64,000 nucleotides of DNA from positions 18,449,607-18,513,606 of the forward strand of contig NC_079206.1 of assembly GCF_026745355.1 (NCBI RefSeq), written 5' to 3'. The number at the start of each line of letters is the position of its first letter. Position 1 is the stretch's first letter. Under the pieces are notes generated by a model, which ran no database searches, was not told the DNA's origin, and worked only from the letters and a program-made list of their open reading frames with translations. A program made the translations under genes and the position numbers. This DNA is from Beta vulgaris subsp. vulgaris. Taxonomy: Eukaryota; Streptophyta; Magnoliopsida; Caryophyllales; Amaranthaceae. This document shows, piece by piece, positions 1-12,414 of this stretch.

Positions 1-526
1 GGATATTTATTTTCTTATTTTCCGAAAAATAAATCTTTTCCAAAACAGATTTTCTTTTTTAAAACTGATTTTATCATTTGAAATTAGAAATAACTAATTT
101 CCTATAATCTAGGCATGACTTACTCCATTATCTATTTAACCGTTACACTAATACACGCCTAAGTCTAGTTCCTTTATTAGTTCAGTTCCTTTAACATATT
201 TGCTAAGTGCCACTTAGTTTGTTCCTTACAAAGGAACAAACGCTCATTCTCAACAGTTCCTTACCATTCTTTCTTTGTTCCTTTACATTGGAACTAGAAA
301 ATAAAACGCCTAGCTTCTATTATTCTTGATCCAATGCTTGCTCCAGTATCAACATAGAAACTTCTTTACTTAGCCTTTGAAATCCTCTCTTGACTTCTTC
401 ATTGACTTTCTATTCTCCCAGTTCCTTGCATTGATACCTTAAACACCATACACTTAAATAATTCATTAGTTCACTACTTAGTTTGTTCCTTTGTTTCTTT
501 GTCATTATCAAAACTAGGGTTCAACA
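1..526 (-). repeat. LTR-like repeat family, copy 1 (cut by window edge)
   Basis: Read on the - strand this begins at 526 with TGTTGAACCCTAGTTTTGAT and runs off the window at position 1. It matches the + strand copy starting near 4093 over several blocks, including the first 50 bases, the 'GAATGAGCGTTTGTTCCTTT' type block and the AT-rich block near the window edge. The TG start and the later 'tgggccca...' type segment of the other copy suggest a long terminal repeat, but no internal retroelement domain is attached here. No target duplication can be tested because the other end lies outside the window. Confidence 0.5.
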
Positions 527-2700
527 TAGGAATATCCCCTGCATTTCACATATTCTTCGATCAGTAATTATGTTAATGTAGCCTTAACTACAAAAGAGAG
601 TTTTACTAATAAAGTAACAATTCTAAACACCAAAACTCAACACCAACTTACAAGTTAGCAGAAAATTAAATAGTATGCAGAATAACAATGGAGAACTTCA
701 GCATTGACTTAATACAGGTTCAAGGCCCCCTAAAAAATCAAAGCATAGACTTAATTGCTTTGTGATCACATAAAACAGAGATTTATCATGATGTGCCTTT
801 TGTGGGCTCTTACAAATTGGACTACATCTATCCACAATGTAATTCACGCACATTAGTTGTAATATTAGTGGATTCCACATTAGAAGTAAACACCATGTTG
901 CATATTAGTGATGCTATTATCACTCGAATTTATTCAACCAATAAAATTTGGCTCAACCCTCAAAATTTTGACTTCTAACAAATAAAGTTGTTGTAACCTC
1001 CACATACTTGTGTTCATTAGTATGTTAAAATTTAGAGTGATAATAGCATGTTCAACCCTTAAAATTTCTTGCTCTAAGTGTAGTATAATTAGTATATATG
1101 AACTAATTAAGCATTGATTTTTCAATGACATCTTAAATAATTACAAAATTTTGAAGCAACGCCACACAAAATTCATGACATGTTCCATGCTCGAAGCGGC
1201 CTGAAAGTGACCTGAAATCAAGTATGATACAACCCGATAACTACCAACCTGAATTCGACTCGAAACTGACCCAAACCGCTATTGTCCTGACCCGATAAAT
1301 ATCCGACCCACGCATGACCTGAACTTGAAAGCACCCGGTACAAACCTGCAATAAACCCGACCCGACACCATATGATCACGAAAGATGACCTGTCCCGAAA
1401 TTTTATCGCGCGAAACCCGACCGAACCTGAAAGAAGAAATGAACTGAGGCAAACCTGACCGAATTATGACCGGTCCCGACCTGCACCCGACCTATTTGAT
1501 TGAATGACCTGACATGACCTGACCGAACATGACCTGAAACCTGAGATGACCCGACCTGAACCCGATTCGAGTAACTGAATTGACAGCTCTAGTGTCATGG
1601 TAAGCAAGGGTTTGGGTTGTATATTTGGAAGTTGGAACGCGATTATGTAAAAGCGACAGGGTCCATAGTCCAAACAGAGATGATCTTGAAAGCGTTCTCC
1701 GATATCTTGAAATTGGTCGTCAAAAGACTTGGGCACATGCTGTGCTGCGGTGGGGCTTTGGCAATGGTGGGTCTAGCACCAGCCTATTAGTAGTGTGTAA
1801 TGCATGAAATCAGATAATTTCACCCACATCATGGCACGGCCCACTGGCCATGCGAGACTGGCCCGTGCTTTATGTTACTTTTTCTAAATTTTAGCCAGGA
1901 CTGACCCAAGACTGGACAGTTTTTAGAATCGTCTCATATACTAATTATATAGCGAAAGGGGATTGTTTGAGAGGTAATTAATCTCGTTAAAAATTTACTG
2001 ATTTTTGAAAATAAGATTAACAAGATTTATATCTGAATTCTAAAAGATGATTTATCAATATCAAATTAATTAGTGTACAAAGAAAATACGCACAAATATT
2101 TAAAACAGTAATATTGAAACACATATTTGAATAATAAATTACTTTGATTGAACTTGATTGCACTTTTAGAAAGATTGAGTAATATGAGTAATAACTATTT
2201 TGAGCGTAAGGCTTTTGTATAGAATTTTGATCTCGCTAACTTAGTATGAAAATGTTGCTCTGTCAAAACTTGATATGAGATACTTGTTATTCTACGGAGT
2301 GATATAATCCTTATGTAATACATGTTTTTGGAGTTATTTGAACTATTTCTGATAGACTGTGCCGCTTGGAATTGATGAGGTTTACTATTTTGATGAGTGT
2401 GCAACAACAATATATCACTGCATCATTGCATCCTTTGCTTTTCATGTAATTGAGGATTCTGTTTTTATTTGAGAAGATGTATTTCCTTGCTGATAAACAT
2501 CGGGTGATGAAGTGCATGGATGCTTGGCCTTTTGTAGCTTTTGTCTTTTATGTGATTGGAATTTTGTTGTTTTATGCATTAGTGATGTACTTTGGATTCA
2601 TCCGATATTCAGGTGGTACACCTGGTATTTGATTTTGATGTGTCAACATTTGAGTACTTGCATTGAAAACCTTAGTAAAATATGTCCATTTTCTTTGCCT
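527..2700. other. AT-rich intergenic DNA, no gene recognised
   Basis: No open frame here resembles a known protein and none shows a convincing exon series. The only structured part is the degenerate CCCGACC-type repeat described separately at about 1195-1570. Confidence 0.4.
1195..1570. repeat. Degenerate short tandem repeat of the CCCGACCTGAA type
   Basis: This stretch is built from imperfect repetitions of words such as 'acccgacc', 'cctgaa' and 'gacctgac' and is visibly richer in C and G than its AT-rich surroundings. The copies drift in length, so it is an old minisatellite rather than a clean array. No coding potential is claimed for the short frames that cross it. Confidence 0.5.
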
Positions 2701-2759
2701 AAGTGATAATCACTTGGTGGGATCTTTTTAATTTTTATTGTGCTAGTTTTTTGCCAGAA

Positions 2760-4085
2760 AGATCCTGCGGCTATTTTCATATAATTTGAAAAAGATAATT
2801 TTGCCTTCGGGAGATAAAAATCTTCCAGATTTTAGTTGAGATATATATGGATCCAGTCGTTTAGGGTGGTTAAAGCCAGTAATAAAATATTCTTGTATAG
2901 CCATGTAGGGAAAGCAACTATTGTGTTTCCAAAATGAATAATAGTAATTGCATCTTGTTAAGATCGTCTGATTAATTCTTCAATTTTTCGGATGATGTAG
3001 AAAAAACCGTATGCTCTTGCTTGAGTGGGATGTACGACAGCTGAATCACTAGCGTAATTATCATATTTTACTATATTAATCAATATGAAGTAGAGAGTTG
3101 GTTTGATCTTGTTGTTCGCCATTTCTATATTGGCGCAGATGATTTCTTCATATATCCATTCTCTCCTTTGAACATAATACATTATTGAAGTTTTGTAAAC
3201 TTTTTTAAAAATTACTTTGTTGAATTTCCTTATTAAGCCATATATGTTTGAAAATATGGATTAGTCTTCTGAAGATCTCTCGTGGATAGGAAAAAATCCT
3301 ACAGTTTGGTTATATGCAAATAGTAATTGATACAGACCGTCCCCATGTTCGCCAAATGCTATTTGGGGATATTTTTCTTTCCTGATGATAGGAAAGTGAT
3401 ATGCCATGTGTTTAAATTTTCTTGCTTCACTTTGTTGATGATGGTTTCTTGTATATCGGTTGGAAGCTGATATATATGGATGATTAGTTCAAGTATGAAG
3501 AGCTTGGAAAATTGTTTTACGTATTGTAGGTAGAGTATGGCTTTCGGTTGTTTGAGTGAGGTTTTGTGATAAGTCTTTTGTAGTGTGGGGAAAGTTTGTT
3601 GAGTAAATCTTGAACTCCTTGTGTATGGATTTTTCTTTTTTTAGTGAAATATAAGTTTTTGGTTATTTCTTGGAACTAGAAGATAGTAGAGTTTTCAGCT
3701 TCTGAAATAATTAAGAGTAAATAATATTGGAAAATAATTAATTAGTAAAAAAGTAACTTTTTATGAAAATAAATCTTTTGAAATTGAAGAAATATTATTA
3801 CAGCATCCTTTTGACAAATTGGGGCTGACTCATTTGAACAACAAGAAGTAGACTCATTATCTGATTTTATTTGAAGTAGATTATTTTCACTATGGTCCAT
3901 AAGGTTATGATATGAGGAATTTTCTAGTGAACATAAGGCTAAATTTTTTTGTTGAAGGTTTGAATCATGACAACATAATTCATTGACCTTTTGTTTTAAG
4001 TCACATTCATTAGCCTTATGACCTACCCGACCGCATTTACATCAACAAATTGGTTTTTTGGGATCTATAATTTTCTTTGGTGGTT
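2760..4085 (-). pseudogene. Decayed pararetrovirus-like (Caulimoviridae) coding remnant, tentative
   Basis: On the - strand, 4085 to about 3690 reads as one frame with an early stop codon followed by KCGRVGHKANEC, a zinc-knuckle-like cysteine-histidine motif, then a Lys/Asn/Leu-rich segment and an acidic serine-rich tail. That order resembles the C-terminal part of caulimovirid coat proteins of the petuvirus kind. The cysteine spacing is not the canonical C-x2-C-x4-H-x4-C, and the frame has stops. Further short open pieces on the same strand (3182-2958, and around 2900-2760) could be more of the same relic, but I do not recognise them. No reverse transcriptase motif is visible, so a Ty1/copia gag fragment is the main alternative. 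Confidence 0.3.
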
Positions 4086-4092
4086 TTGTGAA

Positions 4093-5400
4093 TTTTGTTA
4101 AACCCTAGTTTTGGTGATGACAAAGGAACAAAGATACAAACTAAGTATTAAACGAACAAGTTGTTAAGTGAATGAATTTTCAAGGTATCACCAAAAGCTG
4201 CAAAGAGAATACTAAATCAAAGAAGAAATTAAGTTGGATCTTAAAGACTAAGTGAAGATGCTCAAAGAATTGGTACTGGAGAAGCATTGGACCAAGAAGG
4301 CCAAAACGAGACTTTTTGTTTCTAGTTCCAACATAAAGGAACGAGTAAAAATGGTAAGGAACTATGGCAATTTAGAATGAGAATGAGCATCTGTTCGTTT
4401 GTAAGGAACAAATGAACTGGCATTGTCATATTAAGTTAAAGGAACTAATTATTAACAGGTATTTAGATATATGATGAAGCAGTACAACGATTGATAATGT
4501 CGTGTGAGTGATTTATGCTTAGATTCTAGGAAGTCGTTTTATTTAACTAAAAATAAGAATTTAAGGAATATCTTTTTAAGGAAAAGATTTTATTTTTATA
4601 AGATGATAAAAATCCTTTATAGTTTTTTAGGAAATTATTTTTAAAGATAATATTTTGGTAAAAGGATTTTATTTCGATTTTATTAATCAAAATATTTTTT
4701 AATTAAATCAAAATTTTGATTTATTGCCTAAGTGATTGCTAAATTTCAGGAAGCAGTAAAAGATCCATAACCCACGTTTAACAGAGATTATGGAGATCAT
4801 TGGTTTCAAAGAGGAACATGTTCCTCTAGTTAAGGAACATCATGGGAAAATATTTTTACCACTAATATATGATCTAGTCCCACGTTCTAAGTTATCACTG
4901 CTATAAATACTAATGTCTAATTAAGTTACAATTTGCGTTTGACTAGTGATTTAGTGAGCTTACTAAGTAAAGTGTATGTGCCTTCATTCTCTCATAAAAG
5001 CCATTTGTTCTTCACTTTCTTACTCTATTCCACTAAGCTATTATTGATCATTGTAATTTTGGTTTTGGAGGTAAGGGGACTTTGAGTGAAGTTTCGTAAG
5101 AGATAAGCTTTGAGTAAAACGAGTTAAAGTGAGAAAACTTCAAGTGAAGTTGAGAGGAACAACTGTTAAGGGAACAATTATTCAAGAACTTGAGTTTAGC
5201 AACTCAAGGGGTGGCCCCTGAGTAGTGAGTAATATTAGGTTGTAACAAAGTTGTTTGGCCTAATTAGTGAAAGTGTTGAGTTTAAAATCCCTAGTGGCCA
5301 AGGTTGTTTCTTCTTGTTGGGCCCAAGGAGTTTTTCCTTGTAAAAATCCCTTGTGTTCCTTTAGCTTGTCTCTTTTTAATCATTCTCAGATCAATGGTTC
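4093..5400 (+). repeat. LTR-like repeat family, copy 2
   Basis: Starts TGTTAAACCCTAGTTTTGGT at 4093 and shares blocks in the same order with the - strand copies at 1-526 and 60950-62240, including the 'AAAGAGAATACT' block near 4206 and the segment around 5190-5340 that ends in 'TTGTTGGGCCCAAGG'. The last part (GGCCAAGG, then TTTTTCCTTGTAAAAATCCC) looks like the R/U5 part of a plant retrotransposon LTR. The 3' boundary is uncertain and I could not find a target duplication, so solo LTR is an inference. Confidence 0.45.
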
Positions 5401-5910
5401 TAATTCATGATCCATGATATCATTCTTTAGCCAATAGAAAAATAGAATGACCTAGCACATGGATTGATAATCTTATATTCTTATAATCTTTAGTAATTCT
5501 TTTGTTGGTTTAATAACTTATAGTCTTTAATACTTAGGCAAAAAAATTATTATTTTAATATAATTTAAAATTTTAATTTTCTTTATTGAAATTATTATTA
5601 GTATTATTTAAGTATAACAATCGTTTATTAATTAGCATAGTATAATAATAATAATTATTATTATTAAATTAAAGTTGTGAATTGAGTTTTTTAATTTTAA
5701 TTAATCTCCTTATAACGTTACTTATTTACCAATCTATCACTTAATTAAGTAATAGTTTGATTGTATTTATTTAAGTGAACCTATAGTGTAGCATTACATT
5801 GAATTAGCTAACCGACTTGCAATGATAAATTTATTGATTTCGTCCGGTAACAACTTGTTTCAATTGAATTAGATGTTTTTAGTTACAAAATGCATTTCAC
5901 ATAAAGACAA
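5401..5910. other. AT-rich spacer, nothing recognised
   Basis: Runs of TTATTA and TTAATT with no coding or structural signal that I can support. It ends at the CAA trinucleotide that is duplicated on both sides of the CACTA element. Confidence 0.4.
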
Positions 5911-6351
5911 CACTACTACGAAAAAAAAGGCCAAAGAAAACCATCTATAAGAGACCAGTTGGGGTTACGAACCCGTTTCTTAAACATATTAAACCATTGA
6001 TTATTCAAAACCAATCTCTTAAGTTTAACTACTAGACTGATTGATAAAGTTGTTGTGTGATAGGAGACTACACGTACATAAAATCGATTTCCTTAAAATA
6101 TTTAAAATTTTAATTTAATTTATTTTCAAAATACGTAATACATGCTAGCTATTTATTTTTTTTGAAATTTTTTTTTTCTTCTTAAAGCAACAATACTGAG
6201 CATTCCTATAAAAAAAAAAAAAAAACAATACCACCATGCAATATTCTTCCCCAAAACCTCAAATCAGTAAACCACCCTCCCCATAATCCAAATTCTCCCA
6301 ACTCCATTAATTGCCTCTTCTTCCTCATCACAATTCCACCTAATTACTCTA

Positions 6352-6590
6352 ACTATTTAAGTGAAAAACATGCTTACAATCCGGTAAAACCTGACAAATT
6401 TCTTCTTCCAAAAGATCATCCAAACAAATCGCACAAACTTTGGACCCTTTGAATCTCGACTTTGGGAGAGTTTTAAGCAATCCTGAGAACCTAGATGATG
6501 AATTTTCAGATCCTGAAATAGGTTGTCATTGGTTTCGCCGGTGCCGGAGAGCTCATCAATGGCGAGGCGTGGAGTGTCGGTGATCACTTA
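6352..6590 (-). pseudogene. RING-H2 finger ubiquitin ligase fragment captured in the CACTA element
   Basis: On the - strand the bases 6440 down to about 6361 encode VCAICLDDLLEEEICQVLPD followed by CKHVFH, the first half of a RING-H2 finger (C-x2-C, then C-x1-H-x2-H) of the ATL type. The frame then reaches a stop at once, so the second half of the finger is missing. Upstream, a run reading SGLLKTLPKSRFKGSK joins the finger in the same frame, while the preceding sequence is open in a different frame, which means a frameshift or lost intron near 6520. It lies antisense to the other captured fragments. It cannot make a working RING domain as it stands. Confidence 0.65.
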
Positions 6591-7269
6591 TAAGATCCTC
6601 ACTTTGTCGATCGATCGTTCTTACTCTTTTCTTCTCACTCTCTGTTCTTGACTGATAATATTAATTACTCTGCCATTGTCGCATACTCGCATTTGTAAGC
6701 ATTTCTGGTTATTTATATTTAATTATTATTTTCTCATGATTTAGATCTATTTGATGTTTTTTCTGTGTTTATTTTGATTTTTTTTTTTCTCGCTTTTTTT
6801 TCAATCTTATATGGAAGATCAATCAATTATTTTACGCTAATTTTTGGTGCAATTCAATTGAAATAGTAGAGTTAAATTTCATATAAAACCGCATTTGATT
6901 CATTTTTATTTCGTGTTCATTTTTGCTATAATACGACTGGTTTACTGATCCAATTGAAATTCTTAGGTTTTCATTTCATTATTCTGCATTGACCGTTCTC
7001 AATTCATTTAAATTCAATGTCAATAAATCGCGTAGTAATTGTAGGATTGGATTGGTTTCTTATTTAGTTAGTTGATGGAAAAGTTGTTGATTTATCGTCA
7101 CAAATGATGTTGAATATGATTCTAATATAACTTCTGTTGATATGGTCGATACTTGTTGTGAGATTAGGGTTAAAAATTGTATCCTTCTAACTGAGACTTG
7201 AAAGCCTTGGACCTGTAGCATATTCTTGTCAGATCTCATAGGAGCAAAGGGAAGGAATTAAATTATTAA

Positions 7270-7578
7270 CAGTGTGTTTGGTTCATTTTTAGTAAAGGAA
7301 AGAAAGGGAAGAGAAAGGAAGGGAAGAGAAAAGAAAAGAATGGAAGAGAAAGGAAAAAAACCTTAAATTTTCATGTTTGGTATAAATTTTCTCTTTCCTT
7401 CCGAATTCCCCGCTTTTGGGAGGAAAGGAAAGTGAAATTTTATTAAAGAGTATTTCCTTCCAATTCCTCCCATTTCCTTTCACTTAATTTTTTTTTTAAT
7501 AAACCAAACATTGGATAGTAATAAATTTCCTTCCACTTCCTTTCTTTTCCTTCCAAATCCTTTCTACCAAACAAACTG
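7270..7578. mobile_element. MITE-like inverted repeat, purine/pyrimidine-rich arms
   Basis: The left end CAGTGTGTTTGGT and the right end ACCAAACAAACTG are inverse copies, and the arms continue as GGAAAG-rich and CTTTCC-rich sequence that could fold back on itself. I see no clear flanking duplication. The small open frames crossing it follow from the inverted low-complexity arms and are not genes. It is nested within the CACTA element. Confidence 0.5.
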
Positions 7579-8565
7579 TAAAATAGTTTTACTTCACATA
7601 AAAAATAAAATAAAAATGGAACACCCCTTATTCTTATTATTTTCAAGTCTTCTTTTCATAGCTATAATCTTCAAAATTAACTACAATCCAACAAAAGCCA
7701 ACTTACTTCTTACAAGAACACATGAGCCTTTTCTTTTAAGCCAGAACATAATTAATGAGAATGGATTAGATGAATTGGTGGATGTATGTTATGTATTACT
7801 CTTTTGCTTCATTTTTGTCCCTTCTTTCCTTTCTTTATGGGGGGAAGGGGGAGATAATTTTTTTTCCTCCAATTGCTCTGAAATCCTGCATTCAATTGTG
7901 TCTACTAGTTATGCATGCGAGAACGTCGTAGGCTTTATTAAATTACTGGGTCTGCCTCCAACTTCATATCATGTTTGTGACTTCTTATATGTGTTTGTAT
8001 TATGGGGCCATAGAGAAAAAGCCTTTCTAAGAGCACTTGATATTTGCTTATTGTTTCATAATGAAACTTAAGGGGATATCCTAAATATATAATAACGTGG
8101 TCATGTTCTGTTTAGAAGAGATCTTGTTGTCTCAACATTTTGTAATATGATACATTAATTGTGAAAAGCAGTTTGCAAATTTCTGTTGTTTTTCAGTTTT
8201 CACTTAGCTAAATTTCTGGTAGAGGTAAGAAGCTGATAGGCTGAAAATAACAAGCTATTGCATAAAATCGAAGGTTGTTTATTTTGTGAAATCTCAGTAT
8301 CGTGTTGAAATAAATATTGATGTGAAAAGTAGTTTGCAAAATTCTATTGCTTCTCATTTTCAGATTAAGAGTAAGAGTAAGATTGTGTAAGAGTAAGAAG
8401 CCAGCATGTCTCTCATTTTCAGATTAAGAGTAAGCGTAAGATTGTCTAAGAGTATGCAGTGTTGTTCATGGTTCACAAAGCGGACTGAGATGTTTTATCT
8501 TTTTCTCCTGTCTTTCTGTTTGCTAGTTAGGATAGTGACTGGTATCCTTAAATTTGATAGTTGAA

Positions 8566-9432
8566 GCTTGACAGTAATGCAATGGCCCAAGAGATGGGAC
8601 TATTTATTCCCTATGTTGGCGGCGTCGACCGTGCTACTATTTTGCTTCCTCCCTTGGAGACCTTATGCATTGTTGAAGAGACTTGTGTAAGGGACAAAAT
8701 CGTCAACTCGCTTTACACTATTACTTCACAGATGAAGAAATATGATCTTTTTCAATCATATTTTCCTATGCTTAAGGTTACATTTCCCCTCTTATCTACT
8801 TCCTATTGTTCTACCACTTCATTTTTCTCTTTCGCTTATATCTAATATTCAATATCAGAGGTTGGCTTCTGGTGAGTGGTTTACTGCTCGTGTTTCTTCA
8901 TGTGGCTTATTCTATATTGCTTACCCAAGCGCTCCAGAAAACATTAATGTTGAGTTAAGAACAATGTACAGCCAATTGTGTCAAGATGACATGCCTATGG
9001 TGAGAAGATCAGTAGCCAGCAATCTTGGCAAATTTACAGCCGCCTATTTGAAGGCTGACATCATGTCTATATTTCTGGATCTCACACAAGATGGTATTTT
9101 CACTTTATTGCACAATATTTCTAGATTTTGATATATATGAAACTAGTTTTCACTTGCAGAGCCTGTAACAATTGTACAGTACAATCGATAAGTCTAGAAA
9201 TGATAGATTCTTTTTCTGTGAGGTGCTTGTTCTAAACTTTTAGTCATATATGGATCGAGTATGACTAAAGCTTTGCTCTCTTTAACTTACATAAAACCGG
9301 TTATAGTAAAATCGGTTACCTTTATTGCTATTAAACTAGACATCTTTGTTTTAGATCAGGATTCTGTTCGTCTATTAGCCGTTGAAGGTTGTGCAGCCCT
9401 TGGAAAGCTTTTGGAGACTCAAGATTGCATTG
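8566..9432 (+). pseudogene. Captured exons of PP2A 65-kDa scaffold subunit A (HEAT-repeat protein)
   Basis: Three consecutive exons match the PP2A regulatory subunit A family. Exon 1 (about 8566-8776) includes GLFIPYVGGV and LLPPLETLCIVEETCVRDKI. Exon 2 (8859-9093) includes GEWFTARVSSCGLFYIAYPS and SQLCQDDMPMVRRSVASNLG. Exon 3 (9355-9432) includes DQDSVRLLAVEGCAALGKLL. Introns start with GT and end with AG and the phase fits at each junction (LK/RLA; DLTQD/DQDSV), so the copy came from genomic DNA, not from cDNA. Relative to the family as I recall it, a few residues are missing around KFTAAYLK. The protein normally holds about 15 HEAT repeats and carries the PP2A catalytic and B subunits; here only a middle piece is present, inside a transposon, with no start or end, so this is a gene fragment. 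Divergence is modest and all three exons remain open. Confidence 0.85.
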
Positions 9433-12414
9433 GTACACATTATTCCTGTAATTGTTAATTTCTCTCAGGTATGGCGAAAGAATAGATATGGCATATTTAA
9501 GTATTCTTCCTAGAATTACTTCTGTATTCTTGGTGGGATTAATGTCTTTGTGAGAGAACTTCCTTGGTGTCAAAAACCTTATTCTTAGTGGGGAAGGTTG
9601 CGTTCAGTATTACCAACTTCTCGAGCACTTCATAACGTAGAGTGGAAACAGGATTGCAATATGCTAGTAGTATAATCAATATATTCCTATATGTTTTACT
9701 TTTCCACATTTGCTATGAATAATTAGCTCAATATATCAATTATTTGGTTGTTTCAATGACAACAGTTAGAACTTGGTTATGCTACCTAGTGGAAGAAACG
9801 AGTATCATTGTATACACTTAAAATTAACGAAAGAGTAGTTTGATAGAGAAGAAAATTGGCAAGAGGATGAAGGGGACGGAGAAGCTTCAATTGTGCAGTC
9901 ACTCGTTCATTATTCCTCTCATGAGCCAGTCTAAGTTACATTTCCTTCACCTTTGGCAGGAACCTGTATGGCATCTAGTTGGAAATTACCATGTCTCTTT
10001 AAAAATCCTAGTCTTGTCAGAAAGTTGTATTATTTCTTCAAGTGGAGTTAATGCAGTCTCCAAGGAAGTAATTTTTGCTTTGACTTGTGTTGCATGAGTA
10101 AAAATCTCTTTTGGACTTGACCGTGATAGATAAATAGATATAGCATCAATTTCCTGAGCATGAAATTTTCTTGTGCTAATACTGCATTAATCATGTCTTT
10201 CAATTGCTAGATTTGGTTGTGGAAAATGGGCATGACATCTTCGGTATTCCTATTGAAGTGAAAAGGGACCTTTTGTATTGAAGTTTGATCTTAATGTTCA
10301 GAAATGGATGTAGGTTAATAGAGGAAGTTATGTGAATATGGTTAAGTTTAAACTGTGAAATGGATGTAGCTACTAAGAACGAAAAACTAGAAACTTAAAG
10401 AGTAAGTGCCCTTCAAATTTTTGACAGATTGAAATATTGATAAACATGGCCTATATATTAAACTTAAATCCACATTCTATGATAATGGCTGACTTTTTAT
10501 TCATCTGTTGTTTGCTTAGGTCCAATTCACTCCCTTTAGCATCATCCGTGGCCCACGGCCCCTATAATGCAAAACTAGGGAAAAATTTATAGATAGTTAA
10601 GATTAGTTCTTGTGAAATGTCGAGATTAACCGGAGTTTCATCCATGATGAGACTGTAGACCTTCTCACAGAAAAAGAAAATAGGAATCAGTTTTAGCGAT
10701 GTATTGGCTTCTTGTAGTTGGTCGACCTTATTATTAGCAGTATTCTCATCAAAAGATATGATGTTGAAGCTCTATTCATAATTAATAATTAAGCAATATA
10801 TGTATTGAAGTTTTTACTAGAGAAATTTGTTTAACATATTCTAGACACGAGCTGAGTGATACTTTGCTAAAAGTAGTAGTGTATTTGTTATTGTCGGCAT
10901 AAAGTGTGTATGGGATAAACTTACGAAGACCATAAATGAGCATTGCAAAGGATTAAAGGCAATATTGCTTCGGACTTGGTGGAGTTATCTTGGAATTCTA
11001 TCTAGATGCCACTTAATAAGATTTTTTGCTAAACTTGAATTCTAATGGTAATGGTGATGGGTGCAACTAATGATGAAGATAGCTTTGCTTTGTCATTTCA
11101 AAGCGAACTTGCCACATATAGTCTTTCTAATCTTAATACATCGAAGCCATATATTTCTATGTAGATCAATCATTTTTTTACCCCGTCGGATGATCTCCAC
11201 GAAGATTTTGTTGTGGGAGAGTGGCTTATTGTTTAGAAAGGGATATTTTGCTCTCAAAAGTTGTTATGCATTCTGCCGTTTGCTGGGTTTTAGAGCTCCA
11301 GATATTCATATCCTTTCCCTTGCATCCGGTAACATTCCTCTCTATCTATTATCTATTGATCATCTATATGAAACATGGTCCGAAGTGTTAAGATTCCAAG
11401 CTCGCATTTCTATGGAGAATGTGAACCTTTGTGTTTCATTTCCTTCCCCTATTTAGTGGTCCAAAACCAGGAAGCTTCACATCATTATACTGTAGTTTCA
11501 AGAAGGGAGTCTTGTTTATAAGCATTGTATACCTGGTTGAACCCACCCTTTTACATTTGTTGTGGACATTTTGTAGTATAGCTAACTAAACTAGTCATGC
11601 AGGGGACTCAAAAGTGAAGTCAGACTTGTTGCCATATGACATATGTCATGTTGGTGGCATCTGGAGTCTATGGGTGCAAATGTTGATTTTTTAGCTGCTG
11701 CTACATGATATTTAAGTTTCTTAATATTTATTTTTTCTTGTAACAAACCATGGTATGCACTTCTCTTAATGTTTTGGTATCCCGATAACAGCACTAACAG
11801 TGTTCCATATCTTTCATACTTGGCAACAACACTGAAATATAGTAGTAGTTAGTTACCACTCTCTTTTTTCCCCTCTTTTTTACTTTTTCTCATTTTTTGG
11901 TTCCCTATCCATCTAAACATATAGAATAGAGATTATCTGCGCGACTGCTAGACAAGGATATATATATATTGTGGGCGAAGCTTGCGTGGATTTTAAAGAA
12001 TTGCTCAGTTGGGGAGATCTAAAGGAATTGGCTTATGCTATTATAGATACTACTATTGAGGACAGCTTCCCTCCTATCCTGTACACTTGATATATTCATT
12101 TCTTCTCTATATACGTGAATTTGCTGAACGGATCAATGAGTATGTGACCTAATCATAGTATATTAATATTTACAGTTATCCTATTATCAATGTCTTCATC
12201 TAATTAAGTGAAAATTTCTTAGAGGTATTGTAAAATTTAGCATGGTTCATCGAAGGATACCAAGTAATTGAAAAAAAGAATCCTCTAAGGTGGAACAAAA
12301 TACAGGTCTGAGTAATAAACTAATAATATATCTAAAAATATATTATATGTAATGACACATTTGAATTGAAATAGTTATGTCAGTTGTTGATTTATTCGAA
12401 CTTTTTCATGACAG

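Noticed and set aside
7511..8071. 186-residue open frame starting MDSNKFPSTSFLF
   Set aside because: It begins in the MITE arm and is hydrophobic low-complexity sequence. I recognise no domain and no splice structure.
11061..11456. 131-residue open frame in the CACTA element
   Set aside because: No motif of transposase, Ulp1 or another protein could be seen. It is probably chance in AT-rich DNA.
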